From positions 1,121,001-1,185,000 of the forward strand of contig JALIRH010000040.1 in assembly GCA_023055505.1 (NCBI GenBank): 64,000 bases of DNA, read 5' to 3'. Of this stretch, positions 47,746 to 59,753 are shown in pieces. The stretch's first letter is position 1, and every line of letters starts with the position of its first letter. This DNA comes from Callipepla californica brunnescens (lineage: Eukaryota; Chordata; Aves; Galliformes; Odontophoridae). Both the position numbers and the translations under genes were made by a program. The notes under the pieces were generated by a model, which had not been told where the DNA came from, ran no database searches, and saw nothing but the letters and a program-made list of their open reading frames with translations.

Positions 47746-48127
47746 TGCTATACCGAGCTGGATCGGCCCGGTTCTGTGACGATTGGTGCGGGGGACCCAT
47801 GGACCCATGCCCCAGGAAAGGGGAAGGGAAAAGGGAAAAGGGAAAAGGGAAAAGGGAGATGGGCCTAGAAAACAAAACAGCGGCAACGATCTGAGGAGGA
47901 AAGCTAATTTACTAAATAAGATATCAGAAAGCAAAATAACACAATATAATACAATATAATTGGAATTGAAGCTAATAAATCAAATAAGATGAGCAAGAGG
48001 GTGTCCAATAAACCAAAGGCCTTACGCTAATGCTGAAGGCGATACAGCAGTGAGCACCCACTGCTGAGTGATCCCGAAGGAAAGAGAGTGTCCCGTGACC
48101 GCAGAGAGTTTTTATCTGTTCCCTCTG
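47746..48127 (-). repeat. ERV L3 3' LTR, U3 missing
   Basis: Matches the U5 side of the family L LTR. The outer TGTCAACAG end is missing or mutated at the left, and about 200 bp of U3 are absent at the right where it joins gag. It has extra GGGAAAA repeats near 47824-47855. Confidence 0.88.
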
Positions 48128-49627
48128 GACATATTTTCTCCTCTTCTCTTACAGTGTCTGGTTCCTCTACTTTCTTCTCTTCTCTTTCAGAGTCTGCTTC
48201 TTCCACTCTCAGCTCCTCCTCTTTCTTCTCTTCTAAGGGAGTCGAGACTTTTTTCATTTTCCGCCCTCTTACAGGGGCAACTGACATCGATTCTGGTGTC
48301 ACCTGTGGTTGATCACATTGGTTAGAATTAATGATCATCCTCTCTAGCTCGGCTCAAAGTCCATCTCGCTCAGCTATGACAAAATTTAGTTCACCTTGGA
48401 GCCTGACTTGTTGAGCCCGAACATGGATTAGTTAATTTTGGAAACGGAGTAATGTAAATTGATAGGCGTCTTGCTCAGTTTTGAGGGAGTCTCGCTCAGA
48501 TTGGAGGGCATCTAATTCAGATTGGAGGGCATCTCGCTCAGATTGGAGGGCATCTTGTTGAGACTGAGGGCTCTGGAGTTTGGATTGGAGGGCATCTCTG
48601 TCAGTCTGGAGGACATCTCTCTCAGTCTGGAGGATGTCTCTCTCAGATTGGGGGGTGTCCATGTTGGTCTGGAGAGCTTCTTGTTGAGACCGGAGGGCAT
48701 CTCTCTCGGTCTGGAGGGCGTCCATGTTGGACTGAAGAGCTTCTTGTTGAGACTGGAAGGTCTCTCTCTCGGTCTAGAGGGCATCTCTCTCAGTCTGGAG
48801 GGCATCTCTCTCGGTCTGGAGGGTGTCCATGTTGAATTGGATTGCATCTACTTGAGACTGGAGGGTGTCTCTCTCGGTCTGAAGGGTGTCTCGCTCAGTC
48901 TGGAGGGCGTCTAGATTGGACTGGAGAGTCTGATTGTCAGCTAAAAGACTGTCTTTCCGAATTTGAAGACTGTCCCTTTCGGCTCAGAGACTCTCTCTCT
49001 CTATTTCAGAAACTCTATGCCTCTCTGGGATAGTACTGAATAAGGTCCAATTGGCATAAGCCAGACCCCAAATAATTTGGGCCTCGTCAGATCTGTCTGA
49101 GCCACAACATCCCTGTCTCAAATACCTGCTTAAATTCTCAGGATCTTGCAGGTGTTCAGAAGAAAAGTCCCATGACACCAGTGATGCCCATTTCTCTAAA
49201 GTCTCTCCTAAGTCCCTCCAAGTCACTGTTCTCTGGCTCTGGGGAAGGCTTTCTCAAAGTATCATAAATACAGATACTGATTAAGAGTACATTCAGAGAG
49301 ACTGACACCACAATCATTACGAGCATTGGATGAGCATTCAGAGAACGCATAATGAATTCAAAGGAGAGGCCAGGAGCCGGTTTAAAAATCATGAGTTCCG
49401 TAGAATTAACAACTCCATCTGGGGTTGCTCCCTCCGGAACTGAATGCCACATCGTATACAAAAGCCAGGTAGGTATTTCCATCAGTGTTTTTAGTTTATC
49501 ATATAGAAACCAAGCTCCATGGATCAGACTGGCAAACTTAATTAAGTCCCACTATGTTCTGAGCATTACAAGGGAAAAAACCATGAAATGCAGCCCCTTT
49601 AAGAGCAGTTTAAAGAGCGAGAGCATT
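48128..49627 (-). pseudogene. gag: ERV L3 gag-like region, broken, expanded coiled coil
   Basis: Homologue of the L2 331-residue protein. The N-terminal and membrane part is visible in 49156-49482 (HPMLVMIVVSVSLNVLLISI), the tryptophan-rich part in 48984-49226, and the heptad coil down to about 48430. A glutamate/lysine-rich linker follows (48027-48338, with LEEKKEEELRVEE). A CAG-to-TAG change inside a repeat unit near 48773 and frameshifts disable it. The linker is absent from L2. Confidence 0.85.
48480..49020 (-). repeat. 21-bp coding minisatellite in ERV L3 (about 26 units)
   Basis: Twenty-six or so near-exact 21-bp units, for example plus-strand CTGGAGGGCATCTCTCTCGGT, in strict phase. 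Groups of three units (the CCATGTTGG, CTTCTTGTTGAGA and TCTCTCTCGGT types) recur, suggesting 63-bp duplications. It is the longest of the three arrays in the window. Confidence 0.93.
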
Positions 49628-49795
49628 TTTTTTTCTTCTTCACTAAAACAAGCTAGCAGCACCCAAAAAAGTTTACAAATATCCCAGAACAACTGGCAGT
49701 ACGCCCAGACTTCAAGGTCGTGTTATGCCATACAGTACCTGCAGTACAGATAAGCTTGCTAACAAGAGACAGATTCACTCTAAAAGTATGTCTCT

Positions 49796-49868
49796 GCCTG
49801 GCTAGCTCAGTCGGTAGAGCATGAGACTCTTAATCTCAGGGTCGTGGGTTTGAGCCCCACGTTGGGCG
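49796..49868 (+). tRNA. Complete tRNA-Lys(CTT)-like sequence at the PBS of ERV L3
   Basis: 73 bp with all cloverleaf arms: acceptor GCCTGGC pairing with GTTGGGC (one T-G wobble), D arm with box A TAGCTCAGTCGG, anticodon loop CTCTTAA (anticodon CTT), and T arm GTGGG/CCCAC. CC follows at 49869-49870. The T loop reads TTTGAGC instead of TTCGAGC, which weakens box B and the G19-C56 contact. It lies exactly where the PBS should be, in the orientation of a primer tRNA joined to minus-strand DNA. I take it as a captured primer tRNA, part of the ERV, and not a host tRNA gene, though pol III transcription is possible. Confidence 0.9.
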
Positions 49869-49870
49869 CC

Positions 49871-50374
49871 CGTGACGATTGGTGTGGGGGACCCATGGAC
49901 CCACGCCCTAGGATATGGGGAAGGGAAAAGGGAGATGGGCCTAGAATCAAAATAGCGGCAACGATCTGAGGAGGAAAGCTAATTTACTAAATAAGATATC
50001 AGAAAGCAAAATAACACAATATAATTGGAATAGAGGCTAATAATCAAATAAAATGAGCAAGAGAGAGTGTCCGATAAACTGAAGGCCTTACGCTAACCCT
50101 GAAGGCAGTGAGCACCCACTGCTGAGTCGATCCCGAAGGAAAGAGAGTGTCCTGTGACTGCAGAGAATTTTTATCTGTTCCCTCTGAGCAGAAAACACGT
50201 AAAAATACAAAGCATTGCAAAGTCCTCTGGGGAATGTAGTTCTTCTCTTCTGAGACAGGTATACCTGGAATTATCAATGATCCATGGGGCTGGAGTGTTA
50301 ACTCTCCAACTCTTAATGGACTACATGATGTTATGCTGTGGAATACCAGTACCAAAAATCATAAAACCATGACA
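49871..50374 (-). repeat. ERV L3 5' LTR, U5 end missing
   Basis: Matches the family L LTR from its CGTGACGATTGGTG block to the TGTCATGG end at 50374, but lacks the 36-37 bp at the U5 end. It is joined directly to the tRNA CC. Confidence 0.9.
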
Positions 50375-51290
50375 AATATCTTATTTTTTTTACTTATTGA
50401 TTAAATTGTTTGATGTTGAGTTAAATAAATAATCAACAAGTATTACAAGGTCAAATAGCTATTTCTCTCCTAGACAATACAGGGTACTTGGCACTAATGA
50501 CCTGCGTCTCACCAGACTTCTATGGGATAAACGTCATTTTGAGAAATCTATTGCTCTTAAGTGTCTGGCAAGTGATGTTGTAAGAAGAATTGAAGAATGA
50601 TCACTGAGAAGGGATTGCCAACAAATTCTTCTCTTTTGGCATGGCCTATAAGTTACAAAAGTGTAGGGTTCTTATGGGACTTTCACACCCAGACACTGAC
50701 TGTAATTCCATGCCTTATTAATGAGAATCAGCAGTTGCAGAGAAGTGTGGTTAGAGCCATGGAACTCACAGTTCCATGGTTTTGTATTCTGCACAAAAAC
50801 AGCTGTTAATACTCAGCTTCTATATATTTCAGTGTATAGTTGGTATCCATACTCCCTGTTTTCAGAAAACAGAGAAATTGGGTACTGTAAATCACACAAT
50901 TTATCTGTAGGAAAGTCAAATGCAGGCTTTGATTCAGTGGAGTCCCCGTGCAATAATTATTGCATTACACTGTTTCTCATTGCATTTAAGGAATGCACAT
51001 GTGTGTTATGTTTTTGCTTAGTCAGGGATAATTGCTGAATTTTCTCTGCATCGCTGAAGATGATAGACATAAAAGGGAGCAGGATTAGATTTACAACAAA
51101 GATCTGTACTGTTTTTATTTATATGTACACGAGGTATGCATAGATCTTTGTGTCTGTGCTACAGTGGTTCATATGCCATATGCCAGTAAGTCTTCCTCAG
51201 AAAACATGCATTATGACTTTCTTCACAGTTTAAGTTGTTCTTAAGCTTTGGCGTGCATACTTTCACAAAACTATGCCTAGATGATAGACC
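50375..51290. other. Intergenic, nothing recognised
   Basis: AT-rich DNA without recognised features between ERV L3 and a CR1. Confidence 0.45.
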
Positions 51291-51576
51291 CATCTTGTTT
51301 AATATTGTTATTGATGACATAGATGAGGGCATTGAGTATACCCTCAGTAAGTTTGCACATGACACTAAGTAGGGAGGTAGTGTCTGTCTGCCTGAGGATA
51401 GGGAGGCTGTGGATGTCCCCATCCCCAGAGGTGTTCAAGGCCAGGTTGGATGAGGCCTTGGGATACCTCATCTGATACCATATCTGGAGGTTAGTGGCCC
51501 TGTCTGTGCCATTGGGGTTGGAACTTGATGATCCTTGGGGTCCCTTCCAACCGAAGTCATTCTATGATTCTACGAT
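51291..51576 (+). mobile_element. CR1 with internal deletion
   Basis: Starts in the RT core (a sequence like [20 protein letters not shown]) and jumps after about 120 bp, near 51410, straight to the CR1 3' UTR (CCCAGAGGTGTTCAAGGCCA, GGTCCCTTCCAACC, TTCTATGATTCTACGA). About a kilobase of ORF2 is missing inside. Confidence 0.88.
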
Positions 51577-51899
51577 ATGTCAACAAGCTGATTATACCAT
51601 TGCTGTTGTATTGATGAGTATTGCTAGCCACATATTTTTCTTGTTTGGATGGGAACAGTTTAAAAACTGTTTTGGTATATCTCTAGGTGCCATTATGAAC
51701 TTTCTTAACTTCTTTTCCTGTTCCCATGCTATTTAGTTTTAAGTCTCTCTTGTGATGTTTTCACATTAGGATGTGAAGAATCAGAAGCAAATGAAAATTA
51801 GAATAACGCTGCAAAGAAAATTAGAATAGGATACAAAAATCTGTAATTTTCTGTTCATAGAACTTCATTTTTATTAAGATAATGAAAAGCTTATTAGTG
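51577..51899. other. Gap between two CR1 copies
   Basis: About 320 bp of AT-rich sequence with no feature I can support. Confidence 0.4.
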
Positions 51900-54455
51900 A
51901 ACTCTTCAACTTTGGGGGAGCCTGTTGACAAGGAATTCTTGCTTCAGCTGCAGGAGGCATTGCGCTCATGGGCTCTTGTCCTGATGGGGGATTTCAACCA
52001 CCTGGATATCTGCTGGGAAAGTGGCATGGTGGTTGGCAGACAATCCAGGAGATTCCTGGAGTCCGTTGAGGACAACTTCCTAGTCCGGGTAATGGATGGA
52101 CTGACCCGAAGTGAAGCCTTACTGGACCTGGTGCTCACTAATGCAGAGGAGAGCATTAGAGAGGTTAAGATTGGAGGCAGCCTGGGCTGTAGTGACCATG
52201 CCTTGGTGGAGTTTGTGATCTTGAGGAATGAGGACCTGGCAAAAAGCAGAGCTAAGACCCTGTGCTTCAGGAGGGCAAAATTCCAGCTGCTTAAGGAACT
52301 GCTGAGTGGGATCCCCTGGGAAACTATCTTTATAAGCATGGGCACAGAACAAAGCTGGCAGATCTTTAAGGAACCCTTCTGTGAACACAGGAACTCTCCA
52401 TCCCCCTGCAGAAGAAGTCAAGAAGGGGAGGCAGGTGACTGTATTGGCTGTGGAAGGACCTCCATCTTAAACTGAGGGAAAAGAGAGAAATGTACAGAAG
52501 GTGGAAGCAGGGTTGTGTATCCTTAGAGGAATACAGGGCCATTTTCCATGTGTGTAGAGATAGGATTAGGAAAGCCAAGGCACAGATGAAGCTGAACTTG
52601 GTGAGGGATGTGAAAGATAACAGGAAGGGGTTCTACAGGTCCATAGGTAGGAGGAGACAGGCCAAGGAGAGTGTTCCCCCTCTGATGAAAGGCAATGGGG
52701 AGCTGGCTTCCTCATAGAAAAAGCTGAGGTACTTAGTGAGTACTTTGCCTCAGTCTTCACAGGTGGTCAGGCTTCCCGTGTCTGCCAGGACCGTGAGCCT
52801 CTAGGTGACCGTGTGGGGAGTGGTTTCTGTCCCACTGTAACAGTGGAACAAGTCTGAGACATCCTCATGAAATTGAACATGTGTAAGTCCATGGGGCCGG
52901 ATGATATCCATCCTAGGGTTCTGAAAGAGATGGCTGATGTGGTTGCCAAGCTGCTCTCCATCATATTTGAAAAATCATGGCTGTCTGGTGAAGTCCCTAG
53001 TGACTGGAAAAAGGGAAACATAACTCCCATTTTTAAGAAAGGGAGAAAGGAAGACCGAGGGAACTACAGGCCAGTGAGCCTCACCTCTGTGCCTGGGAAG
53101 GTCATGGAACAGATCCTCCTAGTAGCTATGTTAAGACACATACAAGATGAAGAGGTGATTCAAGACAGTCAGCATGGCTTCGCCAAGGGCAGATATTGCC
53201 CGACCAATTTGGTGGCCTTCTATGATGGAGTGATGGCTTTGGTGGATGGAGAAAGGGAGGTGAATGTCATCTACCTGGACTTCTGCAAAGCCTTTGACAT
53301 GGTCCTTCATCACATCCTTCTCTCTAAATTGGAGAGATGTGAATTTGAAGGATGTTAGATGGATTAGGAATTGGCTGGCTGGATGCAGCCAAAGGGTAGT
53401 GATCAATGGTTCTGTGTCAGGGTGGAGGCTGGTAACAAGCAGTGTCCCTCAGGTGTTGGTCTTGGGGCTGGTGCTCTTCAACATCTTCATCAGTGACATA
53501 GATGATGGCATTGAGTGCACTCTCAGCAAGTTTGTGGATGACACCAAGCTGAGTGGTGCAGCTGATACATTAGAAGGAAGGGAAACCATCCAGAGGGACC
53601 TGGACAGGCTGGAGAAGTGGGCCCATGAAAACTTAATGAGGTTCAATAAGGCCAAGTGCAGGCTGCTGCACTTGGGTTGGGGCAATCCCAGGTATTTATG
53701 CAAACTGGGGGAAGATCTCCTTGAGAACAGCCCTGTGGAGAAGGACTTGGGGGTCCTGGTAGATGAGAAACTGGACATGAGCCAGTAGTGTGTGCTTGCA
53801 GCCTGGAAGGCCAACTGTGTTCAGGGCTGCATTAAAAAAGGAGTGTCCATCAGAGTGAGGGAGGTGATTGTCCCCCTCTGCTCAGCTCTTGTGAGGCCTG
53901 CATCTGGAGTACTGCATCCAGGCCTGGGGCTCCCAGTACAGGAAGAACATGGAGCTCTTGGAGCGGTTCCAGAGGAAGGCCACTAAGATGATCAGAGGGC
54001 TGGAGCACCTCTCCTATGAGGAATAAAGGTTGAGGGAACTGGGATTGTTTAGCTCGGAGAAGAGAAGGCTCCGGGCAGAGCTCATTGCAGCCTTCCAGTA
54101 CTTGAAGGGAGCATATAAACAGGAGGGGGAATGACTGTTTACAAGGTTGGATATAGATAGGACAAGGGGGAATGGTCTTAAACTGAGACAAGGGAGGTTT
54201 AGGTTAGATATTAGGAGGAAGTTTTTCACACAGAGAGTGGCAACACACTGGAACAGGTTTCCCAAGGAGGTTGTGGATTCCCCATCCCTGGAGGCATTCA
54301 AGGCATTCAAAAGCAGGCTGGGTGTGGCTCTGGGCAGTCTGGTCTGGTAGCTGGCGACTCTGAACATAGCAGGGGAGTTGAAACTAGATGATCATTGTGG
54401 TCCTTTTCAACCCAGGCCATTCTGTGATATGATCTATGATATGATTCTATGATAT
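51900..54455 (+). mobile_element. CR1 LINE, longest copy in the window
   Basis: About 2.55 kb, plus orientation, 5'-truncated inside the endonuclease. ORF2 pieces: 51900-52475 (endonuclease end with LMGDFNHLDICW and SDHALVEFVI), 52490-52717, 52867-53358 ([36 protein letters not shown]), 53264-53788 (FVDDTK box, [16 protein letters not shown]) and 54147-54350. Frameshifts and stops break it in several places. The 3' end has repeated TATGATATGATTC units near 54420-54455. It belongs to a different CR1 subgroup from the two copies inside ERV L1. Confidence 0.94.
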
Positions 54456-57400
54456 GAACTGGTAAAATATATTTTGAGATGGTAGAATTAGCACATATGT
54501 CTTGAAACCTCGATGACAATAAACAGCTACATAGTTTTATGACTAGGTAGCAGATTGGCAGTATCACTACATGGTAACTGCAGCTAAAGTAACACAACTA
54601 ATGAAATAATAACACATGGGAGTAAATAAAATGCTGTTTGACAGGTGAGGAAATGCTTTAAGTTAAGTAAGAAATCTGTGTATAGTTCAAATAATGTTAA
54701 CATTATGACTCAGGCCCATGAAGGTGTGGAAAGAGAGTTAGGTCTGTCTCTCTATACTTAATATGTCCTGGTGCCTTTCCAACAAATATTTTATTATGAG
54801 AACTCTCCCAGCAATTTTAGAATGTGAGCAGCATTTTGGACCTCCATAGGGGTTTAAAAGTGATTTTTTTCTCCAACTGAGCAGAGACAAATGTGCAGAG
54901 AAGTGGAAGAAAGAAAAAGTTTAGTCCCAGGCTGTAAAAGGCAAATACAAACCTTTCTATGCAGAACCTCATCCCCCGCCTCACATTAAGATACAGCTAA
55001 AATAAATATTTTTTAAGCTGTGGACTGTGGATTGAACTCTAGCAGAAGATTTTCATTTTATGCCTTCTGCAACTGTTTTGTTACAGAGAACGTTGCTTTT
55101 ACCTCTTCTGCATGGGTAGTTGGGCAAACCTGCAGTCAGAGCTCTGCTCGTCCTTACTTAAAAAAAGCTGGGAAGATTAACTCAAGTGTTCTGCACTGTA
55201 CCCTGATTCTGAACTATTCTGAAATGTGACCATGTAAAACTTTGTTTCCTTCTCCTATGGGAGAAAAATATCATTCCAAGCCTTGAGAGCTAGCATAAAA
55301 TAAAATAGTTGGTGGATACTTTATTGGTGAGGGGAACAGATGAAGGTTTCAGGCTTGATTGGTACATGTTCCTCCTTTCTGCAGTATTTGACCTTCCTGC
55401 ACATCTCCCTAAACTAGTATTGTAGCTGCCTGTTTCACACTTGGGTGAAGTGTGAGTGGAAGGAAATGTATAGCAGAGCTGGAATTTGATTCCTCTCCAT
55501 CCCAGTACCTCATCTGGTGCAATATTCCCAGAATCTCTTTTCTGATGGCTGTGTATTTTCAGTATACAGCCAAAATGGTTACTGATTCATCTGGCATTTC
55601 CTTAGTTGTCATTTATCTCTGCAAGTTTTGTGTCCAGTTTTGTATCAGTGGAAAACACTGATATAGGTAGGAATAAGAATACAAACCTAACTCAATTGGC
55701 TGAATCAAGAGTAAATTGTGTGAAATATTCTCCTTATCATGGCCAGTTTTTCTTTTTTTCTTCGTTTTTTTTTTCTTTTTTTCTGCTTTTCTTTTAATTC
55801 AGCTCTTAGTTGTACTCTGAAAACAAAAGCTTTTTCTTTTTCTTAGCTTGAAACAAAAAAGCTTTATAGTTACTACCAATAGCTCCCAAGACTTATGGAA
55901 AATTAGCAAGATTATAAAACCTACACAGTGTATGTGGTTTGCTGTTGCAGCTGCACTTTAAAGGAAAAGTAACATAGACATTTGTCCTCCTTAGAAAAGC
56001 ATCTATAAATTACCACTCTTTGAAACATTCCTGATGCCTAGCATCATGTATTACAGCCAAAAGTGGCTTCTCCATGTTTAACATTTCACTTAAACTGTCA
56101 TGCCAAGAACCAAGGGGTCTCCATTCAGGTCCTTTCCTTGTCATTTTCTGACCATGTCTCTTTCTTCCAGAGGGCTGAGGTACAGCATGGCTGTGAGGTG
56201 TGGAGGCCATGCCATGGCACAACATTGCCCGTTGCTCTCCTCTGCCATGGGCCTGGGATTTCCTGTGTGTGACAAGTGGACATATGAAGCTATCTTCCAG
56301 AGGAGTTGTGGCAGGACCTCATCCTGGCTCTAATCCAGCTATGCCTCCACAGAAGTTGTGCCTGAGAAGACTCACAATGCCATGTCTCCATGTGGCAACA
56401 GTGAGTGTGACTGCAGCTGGAGTACCACAATGTGCCCATCTTCCCGTGGGTTTCAGACCTTAAGACCATTGTGCCTTTGGCAGCAGTGGGGTCATGTCCT
56501 GTTGAGTGTGCTGGGAGGGGTCATGCCTGCATTGGGAGGGCCTGCCGGCATCCATGTTTTTGTCTGCTGCAAGTGCTGGCACTGCCATTTGTCTGTTTGT
56601 CCTACAGCTTTGAGGAGTTTAAGGGTATGCTTCAGAAAAATGGAGCATGGTGCTTTCTTGCAGCAATTAGAGCGAAGATGAGAAACTTAAAGCAAGTGAG
56701 TAGGATTGGAGTTAGCTCTGCTGTCAAGGAGTCTTTCTTAAAATCTCTCTTTCCATAGTATAAGTCAAAATAATACCAATTCTACTAAATCTTCAGTTTT
56801 CTTGCTTTGTATATCGACATTAGGACAAAGCAATTACAGCCCATGGAGATGCACGTGAGTGAAGTGAGCAACGCAGAGATATTAGCAATTGTCCTTCCCT
56901 GCCCTGTTCTCTGCCTTTGTTAATCTGCAAGAGTAAATTAAATTGAAATTAAACTATTAATTTATCACCATGTTGTGGTGACAGCAGGCAGGACCAGAAT
57001 GCTTTACAAACACATAGAACTACATCAACATCAGAAGCAGATTCTTCTCCTGAGAGAGGGGAAGATTTCAAAGAATGCACAAAGATACCACAGGGCTGTA
57101 ATCCCTCTTGCTGTACAGAAAACAACCAATTGTTGTTGAAACCCTCAGAGGGGGTGATGGGCCCAGGGATCTGCACAACACATGTAGGCTACGGCTTTTC
57201 CACTGTTGAGAATGGAGATGGGAAATTCTGACAGAAAAAGACTTAGGGGGAAAAAAAAAGCCACTATAGAAATTACGACAGTAAAAGAGAAAAGATACTG
57301 TATGGTTATAACTCAGTGTGACTGCCTTGAGAAGTGCACAGCCCTCTGGATGCAGATTGACTCTCCAGGCTGTGCCTCTGCCCACATCCCTGTGGTGTCT

Positions 57401-59054
57401 TCTCCTGCTGAAATCCATGGTTGTAGGGCTGCCCCTTTTCCCTCTGTGGGATGCTATCAGGTAGCCCGAGATCTATCAGGGATAGACACCCTGTGGTCCT
57501 GATTTAGCTAAGCACTTAAACACATGCTTAAGGGCTTTGCTGAACTGTATGCTGCACTGGCTCCCTCCACACCTCCTGGCTCCCTGAGCAGATGACTTCA
57601 CACCTGGTATATCTTTTAGGATGCTCCCGCTGTCCAAGGCTTGGCCCCCTCCTTCACAGCACTCAGGGATGCCTTACAAGGTAGGTCATGTTGAGGTTAT
57701 TTTGTGTGGGAGCTGTGCTTGTTTTGCGCTTCCCCAGGCCTACAGGTGGCAGAACATTCTGTCTAGCTGAGAACCACACAGAGCATGGTCCCCAGTCCCA
57801 CTGACATGTCTGGCAGTTGCCCCTCCTGATGCATAGGTGGCAGAGATTTAAGTGATTTAAGATCCTAAGTCTGAGGGTTTTGGTGGGAATAAGCTCCAGA
57901 GCTCCTAAGCCACTTCACTGTTAAATAAAGTTCTGTCCCTCAGACATCTAGGATGTCTTCAAAATGTTGTATTCAACTTCAGATTACAAAAGAATGTTTT
58001 GATTCCCACAGAGGTGGGTTTGTTTACTCAGTCCTGCTCTGCTCTGCTCCATCAAGGAGACCTCACTGGGAGAGGTCAGAGGGCCCCATTCATCTGCCTA
58101 GGAGGAACTCTTGCCTGCCTTTGTGATGTTCTGCAGGGAAATGCAAACCTGCCAAACTTTACTTACCTTAGCCCGGTGTGCAGTGAGGCATGATGATAGA
58201 TGCATGGTTCCAACATGTTTTGGAGACTGGCCAGGGGAAACTCATCTCCTGGCAGTAGCAGGACACACATGCCCTGACACCATGTGGTTCATGGGTCCGA
58301 AGCCCCATTGAGTGGCAAGAGTGGGAGTAAAGAGAGCATGGAGAGCAGCCATGGGTGAAGTACGTGCAGCTGGAGGTATCTCACAGGGGAAGAGAAACAG
58401 GGGGAGCTGTGAGTGATGTTTAACTGTATCCATTAAACACAGAAAGCAGTGACATAATTTTGGGAGAATGAATGCACCATCTGAACTATCCTAGAAGAAA
58501 GTCAAGTGCCGTGAAAATAACACCGTATGTTTAGAGAGCCTGATGTGGAGGTGTCCAAACCATGGAGCTGGATTTTGCTGGGATCCTTTGCAGATGTGTC
58601 TCATAAAGTGCCAAACCCTGGGAACCTGTCCTTTGCATCCCTTCTTGGGGCAGCTCTGCCAAAGCCTCTCTGGAGCCACATGGGCTGGCAGACAGGCAGA
58701 TGCTAACACGGAGCTATGTGTTTTCTGCAGGAGCCCACACAGCATGTGAATCAATGGCCAGACTGTTGTGCTGCTGTGCCACTACTTGTCTGGATGGTAT
58801 CCCACAACCTCCCCCAGCAGAACCTAGATTCAGGTTCTGGAGGAGCTGAGACAGCAGGCTGACACAGCCCACCACCTTGCAAACCAAAAAAAAGCACCTC
58901 TATACCCATTTAAAAGTTGTATTTCAGGCCCCCATAAAGAAGCTGTTAAGAAAGTCTGAATTAACATGATTGTTTTGTTTGGAGATTTTCCACCAGGTCT
59001 GAGGCTGTATGTATGGGACAGACTCAGAGCTTTGGCATCTCCGTTAAGATCAAG
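54456..59054. other. Intergenic, nothing recognised
   Basis: About 4.6 kb. Parts (56050-58900) are richer in GC and in open frames, but none carries a motif I know and none shows convincing splice structure. A T/C-rich tract lies at 55750-55790. Confidence 0.4.
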
Positions 59055-59753
59055 TCACAGTTCAATATTCTTGATCAGGCAGTGGCAGGGGGGAGAGAGG
59101 GGGATAGATGTGTAGACCTGGGTTTCTTCTGCTCCATGCCAGCCCTGTGACCAAAACCAGATCAGGGTCTGAACGGAACTCTGGTATTGACTCAGGCCCC
59201 AGCCAAAGCTGTCCTGAGTGATGTGAACATCCTGTTCAGCTGCAAGGGTAGGATAAAATATACCCAACTCCTGTGCTTGTTTAACAACCAGTTTTGCCTG
59301 CTGAAAAGCCTCATGTTCTGTTCTTCCCCAGTGCCATACTTGGCCCTTCTTTGTGAGCTGATATAAAGGCCTCAGCAGCTGTGCTAAGTGGGTTATGAAG
59401 GAACAACAGTATCCCAAAATACTAAAGAATTCTTGCAGCTGCTTAGGTGTTGTAGGGATTGGGAATGCCTGAACATTATCTTTGACTGCTCTGTACTTTT
59501 CTGTCCAAAATACTCCTTGGAATTTCACAAATAGGCCTGGACTATGCACCTTCTGTGGATTTATAGCCCATCCTTTTTCCTCCAGATAGGTGAATCTGCT
59601 GCCCCAAACTACTGCCTCCAGTGAGTCTGACATCAACATGAGATTGTTGATATAGTGATAGAAGTTAACATCATTATGTCTTCCCCGGTTTGCCAGGTTA
59701 TGCACCACTAGGTTATGACAGTATGTTGGTGAATGTACGTACCCCTGTGGCAT
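59055..59753 (-). pseudogene. pol: ERV S4 reverse transcriptase fragment
   Basis: Open frame of 232 codons with RT palm and thumb. It starts MPQGYVHSPTYCHNLV, a form of the ERV-L motif LPQGY.SPT.CH. The catalytic YxDD box is YINN here (HYINNLML), so both catalytic aspartates are lost. It continues to QLREF-like connection (TPKQLQEFFSILGYC) and to the start of RNase H (QDSFGWGLSQYQ). It has a long open frame but cannot be an active polymerase. Confidence 0.88.

Larger units (their letters stand above)
47746..50374 (-). mobile_element. ERV L3: short pol-less family L provirus
   Basis: Minus orientation, 2.6 kb: partial 3' LTR (47746-48127), a gag-like region (48128-49627), leader, a complete tRNA-Lys sequence at the PBS (49796-49868), and 5' LTR (49871-50374). 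There is no pol at all. The 3' LTR stops at the CCCTCTG shared with the full LTR and is joined directly to the gag region, so its U3 and all of pol are missing. No clear target duplication was found. It is more diverged than L2, thus older. Confidence 0.92.

Noticed and set aside
48480..49020. CRISPR-like array
   Set aside because: The 21-bp units are contiguous without spacers, encode coiled-coil heptads, and the DNA is from a vertebrate.
49796..49868. A working host tRNA-Lys gene
   Set aside because: It sits exactly at the PBS of an ERV, between leader and LTR, and has a T-loop change (TTTGAGC). A captured primer tRNA fits better, though transcription cannot be excluded.
54456..59054. Host exons, for example of the large cadherin gene that neighbours SFRP2 in mammals
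   Set aside because: I looked for cadherin-type motifs (such as DxNDN, LDRE) in the frames and saw none.
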